Source: Anas platyrhynchos
Taxonomy: Eukaryota; Chordata; Aves; Anseriformes; Anatidae
Length of the DNA: 64,000 bases
NCBI RefSeq assembly: GCF_047663525.1
Contig: NC_092606.1
Span: forward strand, 5,702,501-5,766,500
Direction of reading: 5' to 3'
Every line of letters starts with the position of its first letter. Positions within the stretch are counted from its first letter, which is position 1. The notes beneath the pieces are model-generated. The model was not told the origin of the DNA. It searched no databases and was given only the letters and a program-made list of their open reading frames with translations. Both the position numbers and the translations under genes were made by a program. Below are positions 37,601 through 61,330 of this stretch, in pieces.

Positions 37601-40284
37601 CAAACCATGCCTATTCTGATCATACAGAAGAAAAAACATACCTCACAACACTCTTTCATGAGAAAGATAGGGCAGAACTTAACGTTATCTTAACATTAAA
37701 CAAAAAAACGGATTTCACATTCATGTCGATGTTATAAAACAAGTTTTCTATTCCAGCATATTTGTAGTAGACAGTACTTACCATCACATCTTTTGTATGT
37801 GCAAACTAGGAACTGTGACCTTATGATCATATATTCTTAATTTTGCTCTTTAAAATAGCTTACACTTTCAGCATACTGCCAAACGTGAACAGAACTGATT
37901 GAGAAGCAATCTCAGCAGAAATGCAGTATTTCATATAAACGAGAACAAATTACGCTAAAAAAACTCTTTATTGTTCCAGCTGAACCAGGATATGGAATTA
38001 GATGCAGGAACAGCACCTACAATATCATTTTTTCCAGGCCAGAGACGTAAGAAGTAAAGATGCTTGCAGAACAGCTAGTAGAATTGGAGGGCACACCTTA
38101 AATTTGTTTACCCAACTTGATTCCAAAAAATTTTGGAAGTCTAAAAACCACAGTATTGATTTAAACACAACTCCCGGTGCTCCCTCCTTAGCAATGGCCT
38201 CATTACGGTTCAGAAGCAATATAGCATGAGAAGTCTTCTAGATTCTGATCTAGCCAGCTTGTTCTGCAGACATCCACAATTGGGTTGGAATAGAAAGCCC
38301 ACTGATAGAAAGAGCTGCACAAAGGCAAACTATCAACCATTTTTTTCTTGACAGGAAGCCGAATGGTTTTGCATTTCAGATCTCTACAATGGTGTAGGGT
38401 CTGATTACTTTCCAGAGAACTGATTTACCACCGATCCAGGAAAATACCAGAAAGACAGGCAGTTATGCCTCAAAAGCTCCTGAAGATGAATGAATCCTCC
38501 AGGATGCTGGCCAAGCATCCTACTTTGGGTTTCCACTCAAACCAAAGCCAATACTCGTAGTTGCACTGACTCATTAATACCAGGTGGAGAGCCCTTTCCT
38601 CCCTACACACAAAAAGCCCAACTCCAGGAAAATGGTGGGATTATGGGGGGAGGGGACTTTTTTTTAGGAATGGCAGCAGGGAGAAAAATGCATCTTTCCA
38701 TCGCATGCTCTTTGGGGTTGGCAGCAAAATACTGAAAAAACACACCCCAGTTTTTACTAATAGATGCTGCATACCTACTGTGAAACATTGAATCACATGC
38801 CCATCCCTCCCAGCCAGTTAAGTTACACCCCAAGATCTGTTCAGGGGAACATTTTTTCCTTACTACGAGGAAACCATTTGATGCCTTTCATTGACTGGAA
38901 TTCTTACTTCGACCCCCTTTGCCCTATAAGAACATTTACAAAAGACAGTCTTATATGGACCTTTTTTTTTTTTTGGTTGTAATTTTATTTTCCTCACCAA
39001 AACACGTATTTCTCAGATGCTCTGAAACACTAGAAGTTTTGTTCTCAGAGCTGCTGCTTAGAAAACCTAGTTCTCACCAAATCACGTTCCTGTGCTATGA
39101 AAATTGTGATCAAAGTATTTGGAGCGTCTCCCTACCTCTCAATGAAACATAGCTGTATTCATTTAGATTTTTGTTTTTTTTTTCTTTAAAGTGTAGACAG
39201 GTATTTATTTCACTTCAAACGCATAAACACAAGTCTTAAGGCAGAAGTAACAGTCCCAGAAAATTAACACCATTGAGAAAATTAAAGGCTCTGTCTATTA
39301 TAGGCAATAGAAACACGTTTAAATAGACAGTCGCAAGGCAGACATTTCTGGGGCAGCAGACACCATTCCAGGGTTGCCAGCTCCCTCCCACCCCCACTTT
39401 TCCCCAGATCTGTACTGATCAAGGGCAGAGCACAAACTTTATCGGGGAAAGAGGAAAAAAAAATACACAATACTTGAAAAAAGAAAATGAAATGTAATAG
39501 CATCTTGCACATAATGAATGTGTATGCATTTCCTTTAGGCAATGAAGGATCACGTAGTACTAGATGGCTCCAGGGGGAGAGCTCGGTCTCTCTCTCTCTG
39601 GCTTTGCCAGGGGCAGCGGAATCTCCACCGGAAAGCAAAAGAAGAGAAAGAAAAGCGGCAGCCCCGCTCCCTTGGGACCGAGCGGGGCGAGCCAGCCTCT
39701 CCCCACCATCTCCCCCCCGAGGGGCCGAGCGAGCCGGGCACCCACCTCCCGGAGAGGGCGTTGTCTGCGGCGAGCCGCCCTCAGCCCCGCAGCCCGGCTG
39801 AAGAGAAGCGAGGCCCGGAGCCGCGAGCACCGCCCCGAGGCACCCGAGCAGCAGCGGCGGGGTCTCTTTGTGTGTCCCCCCCCTCTCCATGAGGCGGGGG
39901 CGGCTCCCCCTTCCCCCCGGGACTCGCCCTTCGCGGCCGCCATTTTATTCCCGGTTCCGCCGCCGCCTCCCTCCCCCCCCCCCCCCATTTTCTCCGAAGC
40001 GGCCCCGCCCAGGCCCGAACCTCCCGCTCCTTCAGGCCCCTCAGCCCCCGGCTCCCTCAGCCCCCTCAGGGGGGTGCCAGGCGCCATTTTGTCCGTGCCC
40101 CCCCTCCACCCCTGCCCCCCCCTCCCCCGCCCAGCCGCCATTTTGTGGCCGCTCCCTCCCTCCCTTCTCCCCCTCGGCCTCGCAGGGCTTTTTTTTTTGT
40201 ATTCCTCCGCCGGCGCTCACCATCGTAGCGCTCAGCCTGCTCGGCCAACTTGGCCTGATAGACGAGATCCTCCCGATCGTCCAT
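19582..40284 (-). CDS. YWHAE: YWHAE, 14-3-3 protein epsilon (6 coding exons)
   Basis: Dimeric cytosolic adaptor that binds phosphoserine/threonine motifs in clients such as RAF, CDC25 and NDEL1. Six GT-AG exons join exactly into 255 codons plus TGA, the family length, and the product looks identical to the mammalian protein. It starts [10 protein letters not shown], has phosphate-pocket residues K50, R57, R130 and Y131, and ends with the acidic epsilon tail ([16 protein letters not shown]), which sets it apart from other 14-3-3 isoforms. The start has G at -3 and +4 and lies in a CpG island. Introns 1 to 5 are about 10.3, 4.5, 0.34, 0.79 and 4.0 kb. It converges on MYO1C; CRK lies upstream on the same strand. 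Confidence 0.98.
19635..23650 (-). other. YWHAE: YWHAE intron 5
   Basis: 4.0 kb of unique sequence. The only repeat noted is a perfect 19-bp tandem duplication at 23398-23435. No embedded gene was recognised. Confidence 0.7.
23398..23435. repeat. 19-bp perfect tandem duplication in YWHAE intron 5
   Basis: TTAGAATGATACTAGTTGC occurs twice head to tail, probably from replication slippage. Confidence 0.9.
23651..23787 (-). CDS. YWHAE: YWHAE exon 5
   Basis: Residues 193-238 ([20 protein letters not shown] to WTSDMQGD), helices 8 and 9 with the conserved DNLTLW. Donor GTAAGT. Confidence 0.98.
24573..24779 (-). CDS. YWHAE: YWHAE exon 4
   Basis: Residues 124-192. Carries Arg130 and Tyr131 of the phosphopeptide pocket ([11 protein letters not shown]) and [10 protein letters not shown]. 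Confidence 0.98.
25120..25226 (-). CDS. YWHAE: YWHAE exon 3
   Basis: Residues 89-123 ([13 protein letters not shown] to VFYYK); the Met124 codon is split AT|G. Its acceptor follows an intronic T-run (an A-run at 25229-25241 on the plus strand). Confidence 0.97.
25227..29736 (-). other. YWHAE: YWHAE intron 2
   Basis: 4.5 kb. Short open frames on both strands match no known protein. No transposon or RNA gene was recognised. Confidence 0.7.
29737..29936 (-). CDS. YWHAE: YWHAE exon 2
   Basis: Residues 22-88 ([20 protein letters not shown] to EYRQM). Holds Lys50 and Arg57 of the binding groove. Acceptor TTCTTCCTAG, donor GTAAGA. Confidence 0.98.
34150..35080 (+). mobile_element. Ancient CR1-like LINE remnant (reverse transcriptase region)
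   Basis: Plus-strand words line up in order with internal sequence of old amniote CR1 elements: GGGAAACTACAGATCCATTA near 34632, GGCAAAGTCCCTCACCAAGG near 34837, CCATGGGATAAGAGGAGTCC near 34876, GGCTTGGCTGAAAGACAGGA near 34909, and a diverged ATCTGTGCTGGGA and GTGATCC block near 35000. The frame is broken throughout, so it is a fossil. The boundaries are estimates, the left one especially. It is antisense to YWHAE. Confidence 0.65.
36493..36544. repeat. 25-bp tandem duplication in YWHAE intron 1
   Basis: Two adjacent copies starting TTCTAGAAGGAAATTACAGA, period 25, with one differing base. Confidence 0.85.
40221..40284 (-). CDS. YWHAE: YWHAE exon 1, start codon
   Basis: Encodes [20 protein letters not shown] and Asp21, part of the dimer interface. 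The ATG is at 40284-40282 on the minus strand; donor GTGAGC. It lies inside a CpG island. Confidence 0.98.
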
Positions 40285-40380
40285 AGCCTGCAGGCGGAGT
40301 GGCGTCGGGGAGTGTCCGGGGCGGATGGAAGCCGATGGGGCCGGGGGGCTCAGCAGCTACCAGCTCGCTGCTCTCCGGGA

Positions 40381-40443
40381 AATATGGCGGCGGCCCCTCC
40401 CCCCGCTGCATCCGGGCACTTCCGCAAGGGCGCGCATGCGCCC
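40381..40443 (-). promoter_or_regulatory. YWHAE: YWHAE promoter motif cluster (YY1, ETS and NRF1-like)
   Basis: About 100-160 bases upstream of the start codon: AATATGGCGGC (40381-40391, YY1-like), CACTTCCGC (40417-40425, an ETS site read on the minus strand as GCGGAAGTG), and CGCGCATGCGCC (40431-40442, near-perfect NRF1 palindrome). This combination is typical of TATA-less housekeeping promoters. Binding is inferred from motifs only. Confidence 0.6.
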
Positions 40444-40799
40444 TGCGCCTCCCCATGGCAACGGCGGCACCTTGGCAACAGGCGGGAGGCGGGCGGAGGG
40501 GGGTTGGAGACCCGGGGGTCGCGGGTTCGAGGCCGGGGTCGGCCGGTCCCGGGCGGCGGGCTCGGGAAGGCGGTCGAGAGGGCGCCGTTGTTCAAGGGAA
40601 AGCGGCGGGGAGCGGTGTGGGGCCGCTGGGGGCACTGCGGGCAGCCGAGGCCGCGGCTGGAGTCGGGGCTGGGCCGCCCGGGAGGGAGGGCCGGGAGCCG
40701 AGCCCGCGCTGCAGGCTGAGGGTGAGGGAGGCGGCGGCGTTTCCCTCAGGCAGCGCCGTCCTGAGGCCCTCCAACGCTGACAACGCCTCTGGAATTAAT

Positions 40800-43044
40800 C
40801 TCTCCCTTTTTGTAGAAAGCGCTGGGTATTGCTTTTGACTTAGCAATGTGTCTAGAAATGAGTGAGATAGAGAATGTCTGACCTAGCCGGTTTCTGCAGC
40901 CTCTCCAGGGGGTGTTCTCAAGCGAAGTATCACCCCTGAGGTATTTATCTGGGGCAAGGCACGATAATCTCACGGTTTAAAGAGGTGAGAAGAATGCTGA
41001 ATGTTTCAGAAGTTCCTCACGGTGTCTTGCTGAAATATTTGGAACATAGGCTTAAATAATTGAGATAGCACTTCAATTTCCCGAATCAAAATGTTTTGAA
41101 GAAACTAAAAGGACTAGCATAAATGTAATCTTCAAAGATTTGCTCAGGATGGACGTGGACAAAGTCTCATCTCTCTCTTTTTCCAGCATCTCCTAGGCTC
41201 AGCCTTACCGAGGTGTGGGAGCACACAAAGGCCTTTGCAGCTTCTGAAGGCAGCAGACTGAGCAGTCCCTGGCACCTCTGGGATGTTGTTGAGTATATTC
41301 ATATTTACTGTTTTATATTGTGCCTGCTGAAATGGGTTCCTTGTGTGACTATACACACTTAAAGCATCATTTTAAAAAGTGGTTCATTGTTTCCTGATTC
41401 ATTTTAACAAGCTATTTCAGGTAGAGAACACGAGTTCCAGGATGCGTAAAATTAACATTTTGTGGTTTTCTCACAGATACGTCTAAAAATATAGGAATGT
41501 TTTTTATGTCACTGTGTGCCTAACTAAATAATCGATGATCTATTTCCACTGGATATTTTAGACCCCAACTCTTACTCAGATCTCAGGATAATCTGACCAG
41601 AATTCCATACAAGAAAAAACAAAGACATTAGCACATCTGAGCTAGAGTGAAAATTAGGTGTCAAGTCCAGAAAAAAAATGATATTTTCAATAGGAAATAT
41701 GATCAGAAAATGCAGGTTTTATTGAAATTGGGGACCATTATATACCTTTATCTGTGAATTGTTCATACATACACAGTACAGTTACCAAGGATTTTGGTAG
41801 GCTTCCAAAAGATCCCAGAAGTAATACAGGAAATCACTGTATATTTGTTTAACATTGCAAGACTTGCAAATCACCTCTGTGTTTCATAAATCTTAACCAA
41901 TCTTTATTAGATTTGCCTCGATTTGAGAACTTTTCCTTGATCCTCATGTTCAGCAGGCACTCACAGTTGTAGAGTGCTCAAGGCTATAAACAAACCAGGC
42001 TACTACATGTATAAGCATACTTCTTGGCCAGAAGTGAGGTGCATGCTTCCTACCTTTGTTAAACTGCAGCATATTGTCTAAATAGCTCAAATATTTTTGT
42101 ATGCAGTTGTTACAGGTGGCATTACACGTTTGGAAATTGGTCAGGTATTTGGTGAAGCGTGAGGAGTATACAGCCTAATTCAGGGAAATACTCAAAGCAG
42201 AATTTCCTGATGCAATCCTTGCCTTGTCCTTTGCACTCTCAGCATTTGCATAAATTGATTGAACCACTCCTGCAACAGCAAATCACCACTGCAAGGATGA
42301 GCAATAGCTCTCTGCATTAGTCCTGCATGGTTTGTAAATACCAGTATCAGGAGAATGTGCCTGTCAGGGAATTGTGGAGAGGTGTATAGGACCTCTTCAG
42401 GATAGCTGTAGTGAGCTTTTAAATTATCTTGGGTAATCTAATTTAGAGGTAATCTTGCTTGTGGCTCCACTGCAGACAAGTTAGATGAGCCAGGAGTAAA
42501 ACTGAGCATAATAATTCTGGCTGTGATTTTTTTTTTTTTTTCCCATCTGAGGCAGTCTTCATAGTGTGGAGGCATGACAAGAAAACAGTACAGCTAAATG
42601 CAAAGTTACTCATTTAACACATCCCACTTGAGGACTCCACTAGACAGCATTGGCCAAAAAAGTTATCTGTCAGAGCCAGGCAATGGAGTATCAATCAACT
42701 CAAATATGAGGAGCTACAACTGTAATGTAGTGACCAAGAAAACAAATGCTTTCCTTGAACTTCCTGGCAAGAGAAAATACTCCTTTTCTCCCCTGCGCCT
42801 CAAGAAAATCATCTGTTTACAGAAAGTCACCCTGTTTCAAAGAAGGCCACAATATTTTACTGGTTGATTACTTATTTTAGTTACCTTGGATCATCTTTCT
42901 TCTACAGGTGACCTTCTACAGGACTTTAATTGTTTTCAGATAAGCACGGTCAATAAAATAATAAAATATGGAAATACCAGACATTCTGTTTTTATATTCC
43001 TATATGCAAATATTCCAACGCCAGTTGATTGAGAATGACACCAA
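40800..43044. other. Spacer between YWHAE promoter and CRK 3' end
   Basis: About 2.2 kb, mostly A/T-rich, with a T-run at about 42528-42541. No gene or transposon was recognised. CRK and YWHAE lie head to tail across it. Confidence 0.65.
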
Positions 43045-46000
43045 GCCAAAGTTTTGGCTATACTTTTATTTACTTCACGTACTATGAACATATACATTAC
43101 ATGCTACAAAAAAAAAAAATAAAAAAAGACTTTAACTGTCAAGAAAGTGGATAGTGTTATAATACAATGGCACATGTTCATATTTTTCTTCAAACTGGTT
43201 TGGTTAGAATCCTTCCCCAAAACCATTAACAAAAACGAAGTGTTTTAATCTTAAGATGATTAGAAATATTTGCATTATTAACAAATACAATTCAAACAGA
43301 TTAACAAGATTTAACCATGTCAAATATTAGTAAAAAGGCTGGGGTTTACCAAAATGAAATATATATTAAAAAACCATAGCAGCCAGTTGTACTTTTAGTG
43401 TGATATAACGTGTAAATGCACCAGAAGAACACAGTGTAATTGAGCATTCTGCTTTCACGGTGTATTTCTAGAAATGATTATTCTAGTTCTAACACCTGCC
43501 TATGCACAATAGACCAAAACCACAGCCAAATAGAGACAAAAGATTGTGACCAACGTTCTTAGCAATGATTTTTTTTTGCACGCATTGGTAAGAAGGGAGA
43601 GAACAAATAGAAGGATAAACAAAGGCCACAAGAGGATTTAATCTACATGTTCATGAACATGTGTCCTACCCTATTTTCCTTTAAAAGAGCTCGATAAGTT
43701 GAAATGTCTATTTTGCACAAATGCAAACATTAATTTCTATCACCTATGAAACAAAATCACATTTCAGCTTAAACTGAAGAGGGGAAAACAGTTGTGTTAA
43801 TGTATCTGTTGACTAAGAAAAACTGCTTGACAAGAACTTCAGATTCTAGTGCAACAGCAGCTATTAAGACTCCTCTAGTTTCTTTTTTTTTTGCTCTTTC
43901 AAAGTGTACAAATATTTGCAATTTATACAGTCTTCACAAAAACACACCTACAAACTCTGCAGTGTATTTGCTAGTTGACGATTCAATTTAAGCCATATTA
44001 AAAAGGCAGTATTTGCATAATAAAATTCCTTTCAGAAAAAAAGAAGTTCTTTTGGTATGTTAAAATAATTGCTGATTGGAAAGGTACAAATGTATGGGCT
44101 TTCGTTAATTGCAATTGGAAAAAAAAAAATACTTCAGAACAAACTGTGTTACTCTTAACAACAGAGTTCACTATGCTTCTTTTGCAAAACCTGAAGAAAA
44201 ATATAAGCATATATGGGCAACTGATAAGCTCAGTATATAAATCCGTATTAAAATGCAGCTACTGAAAAATCAGTTGCAGTAAATACTAAGGTCAGAGGAA
44301 AATACAAACTAGCCTTAAATAAACCAATTTGTTACTGAACCTAGTGTTAGTTTCTGATTTTTTTTCGCCTCAAACTAGTTTTACTACACAGCCAGAAGTG
44401 ATCTCACAATCAGAGACTGACACATCGCCCTAACCAGAATAGGGATCCAAGCTAGAATAGTACTGCAATTCCTTTGTTACTGTTATTTTTAGGTCACTGT
44501 CATAAAATGTCAGTTTTCTAATGATCTTTAGTAGTGCTGATGAGATTTGTGATGGAACAAACTATGATTAATGTACATCGGCGTTAGTCCACAGATTTAT
44601 CAGGTGCCCATTACCTGAAAATTAGACTTGCTGATGATTAGTTCTGAAGTAAAGCAACTAGTACTTAAATATAACAGAAATATTACCATTTCCAGCATGT
44701 TACACAGTTCTGAGGTAAAGTGTTACCAGTATTCTGTTTTATGGGTGGGTGACTTGCAGCAATAGCCTTTGCAGTGGGAACTAACCCTCGCAGCATTTAC
44801 AACCAATGAGACATTCTAGTGACACGCTTTGTATCAACCAAAATAACATTTGCAGTTTGATACCGTTTTAGAAAAACTGTTCTGTAGAGATTATCACTGT
44901 AGTCAGAGTTGCAAAATTTGTTTGCTTAAGTTTGGTCACTAGAGTGCTATATTTGGAAAACAATCCAGGGTACAGACAAGGGGTAGTTACTTCAGTGTTT
45001 AATTTTAGTTTACAAAACTTACTGAATCCATTCTGATTTATGTTAAAGAAAACCAGATAATTAGAAGAACAGGTTTAAAACAAACAAACAAAAAACCAAC
45101 AAGCAGCGCATAATACCTATGCACCTATTCAATGCACTGATTTTCATTAAGAGTTACGAAGCCATATTTACTCTATTACACCTTTTGAGAATCAATCCAG
45201 AAGCACACAAGTATTTTCCGTTAGTTTATTAAAAATAAAATCCTCATGAATTCACTATCAAATAGTTTACAGATGGGAATTAAACCAGAAGAGTCCCCAG
45301 AGTAACTTTAAATTAGAAGTAGTATTTGGTTTGTCAGTTTATCACTTTTGACACTGATTTGTACTGTAACGTATAAGGGTATGGAATAATTCTAGAAAAC
45401 TGGCCCTATGCAATCTATTTTTTTCTGAAAGCAGTGTAAATATTTTAGTATATTTAGTGAATCAAACACTGCTTTAAAGCTATGCATTAAAGTGCTATGC
45501 ATGTATTTTTCAGCACTGGTGTGGATGTTTACACTTCAATAAGCCTTGTATTTGTGGATAGAGAGATTGGTGTGTTAATAGGAATTTTAAATTAAAATCA
45601 GCTGCTACGTTTGAAGCATCAACAGTACTGAAGAAATCAATCTAGTGTCCACCAACATCTAGAATTCTGAGGTTGATTTGATCTGTCATTCACCGTTAAA
45701 ATGGTACGTATTTGTAAATCATAAGGCTGTCTCCAATGTGCTCTACAGAAGTCTGTACTGTGCACGGTTACTTCACCATGCAAAATACTGTATAGCCTTT
45801 CCAGGACAGAGAATTCAGGATGGAAGAAAAATGGAGAAAGCTCCAGGATAAATTTGTGGAAAAAAACCCAACAAGCTATCTACACACTGAGTTGTCTAAG
45901 GTTGATGTTCATCGCCTGAGGAAGAAGCAACATAAACAAAAGGACTGGAGAGAGCTATAAACGCTATCATAACATCTACGTTACTGCTTTCCCCAGCTGC

Positions 46001-46291
46001 TGCTGCTGGCAAGGTCCAGTCTGCTGTGCACATGGACATAAGCAGGCATTACAACCTATAATCATGTACTAGTTCTGCCACTTGACACACGAGTTATCTA
46101 CTGTCGTACCCTGAATTACATGACCTTTGATTAAGGAATGGTGGTGTTCAGTCCCAGGGGTTTGCAGGTTATCAGAACGCTTATACAAGCGATACCGCTT
46201 TCAACATCTGTCGAAACATAGTCTTGATGGCATCTGCAATAAAAACAAGTTGAGATTGTTCCCATCTGCAAGCGCAACTGTTGAGCCACAC
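43045..46291 (-). other. CRK: CRK 3' untranslated region (predicted)
   Basis: About 3.2 kb of A/T-rich sequence from the stop to an AATAAA (minus strand) at 43070-43065, in line with the long CRK 3'UTR of mammals. A second AATAAA lies near 45229-45224 and could give a UTR of about 1.1 kb. Confidence 0.65.
43065..43070 (-). terminator. CRK: Predicted CRK polyadenylation signal AATAAA
   Basis: Canonical signal on the minus strand (AAGTAAATAAAAGTATAGCC context), 3.2 kb beyond the stop. Confidence 0.6.
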
Positions 46292-60260
<13,969 letters not shown>

Positions 60261-60390
60261 AATAGGGGGTTTGGGAGGGGCTGAGAGGGGCTTAAAGGGG
60301 CTTGAGGGAGGCTGAAGAGGGGCTGAAACGGGCTTGAGAGGCTCTGAGGGGGGCTGAGAGGCTCTGAGGGGGGGGGGGCTGAGGAGAACA

Positions 60391-61220
60391 GGGGGCTGAG
60401 GAGGGCTGAAGGGGGCTGAGGAGGGCTGAGGAGGGCTGAAGGGGGCTGAGGAGGGCTGAAGGGGGCTGAGGAGGGCTGAAGGGGGCTGAGGAGGGCTGAA
60501 GGGGGCTGAGGAGGGCTGAAGGGGGCTGAGGAGGGCTGAAGGGGGCTGAGGAGGGCTGAAGGGGGCTGAGGAGGGCTGAAGGGGGCTGAGGAGGGCTGAA
60601 GGGGGCTGAGGAGGGCTGAAGGGGGCTGAGGAGGGCTGAAGGGGGCTGAGGGGGGCTGAAGGGGGCTGAGGGGGGCTGAAGGGGGCTGAGAGGGGCTGAG
60701 GGGGGCTGAGAGGGGCTGAGGGGGGCTGAGGAGGGCTGAAGGGGGCTGAGGAGGGCTGAAGGGGGCTGAGGAGGGCTGAAGGGGGCTGAGGAGGGCTGAA
60801 GGGGGCTGAGGAGGGCTGAAGGGGGCTGAGGAGGGCTGAAGGGGGCTGAGGAGGGCTGAAGGGGGCTGAGGAGGGCTGAAGGGGGCTGAGGAGGGCTGAA
60901 GGGGGCTGAGGAGGGCTGAAGGGGGCTGAGGAGGGCTGAAGGGGGCTGAGGAGGGCTGAAGGGGGCTGAGGAGGGCTGAAGGGGGCTGAGGAGGGCTGAA
61001 GGGGGCTGAGGAGGGCTGAAGGGGGCTGAGGAGGGCTGAAGGGGGCTGAGGAGGGCTGAAGGGGGCTGAGGAGGGCTGAAGGGGGCTGAGGAGGGCTGAA
61101 GGGGGCTGAGGAGGGCTGAAGGGGGCTGAGGAGGGCTGAAGGGGGCTGAGGAGGGCTGAAGGGGGCTGAGGAGGGCTGAAGGGGGCTGAGGAGGGCTGAA
61201 GGGGGCTGAGGAGGGCTGAA
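60391..61220. repeat. G-rich 20-bp minisatellite upstream of CRK
   Basis: About 41 copies of a 20-bp unit made of two related 10-mers, GGGGGCTGAG and GAGGGCTGAA, on the plus strand. Two nearly uniform blocks (60441-60640 and 60721-61220) flank a variant patch (60641-60720) in which the second 10-mer becomes GGGGGCTGAA or AGGGGCTGAG. Degenerate copies extend to about 60245 and 61330. Regular G3-5 tracts with 5-7 base loops fit G-quadruplex formation. On the minus strand the unit contains no stop codon in any frame, which explains the long proline-rich open frames there. Confidence 0.98.
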
Positions 61221-61330
61221 GGGAGTGGATGCTTGGGGGTCTGAGGGGAGCTTGGTGGGGACTGAGGGGAGCTGGAAGCGTTGACAGGAGCATTGAGAGG
61301 AGCAGGGGGCTGAGGGGAGCAGAGGGCTGC

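Larger units (their letters stand above)
29937..40220 (-). other. YWHAE: YWHAE intron 1
   Basis: 10.3 kb. It contains an old LINE remnant at about 34150-35080, a 25-bp tandem duplication at 36493-36544, and at its 5' end (about 39560-40220) the downstream half of the CpG island. No other gene was recognised. Confidence 0.75.
39560..40780. promoter_or_regulatory. YWHAE: CpG island at the YWHAE start
   Basis: Very GC-rich and CpG-dense DNA on both sides of YWHAE exon 1, with A/T-rich DNA beyond each edge. No TATA box was seen. The open frames inside it on both strands are by-products of base composition. Confidence 0.85.

Noticed and set aside
39282-40838. Many long open frames on both strands at the YWHAE start (up to 283 residues)
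   Set aside because: They overlap in several frames within a CpG island where stop codons are rare. Only the first 21 codons of the 40284 frame are real YWHAE.
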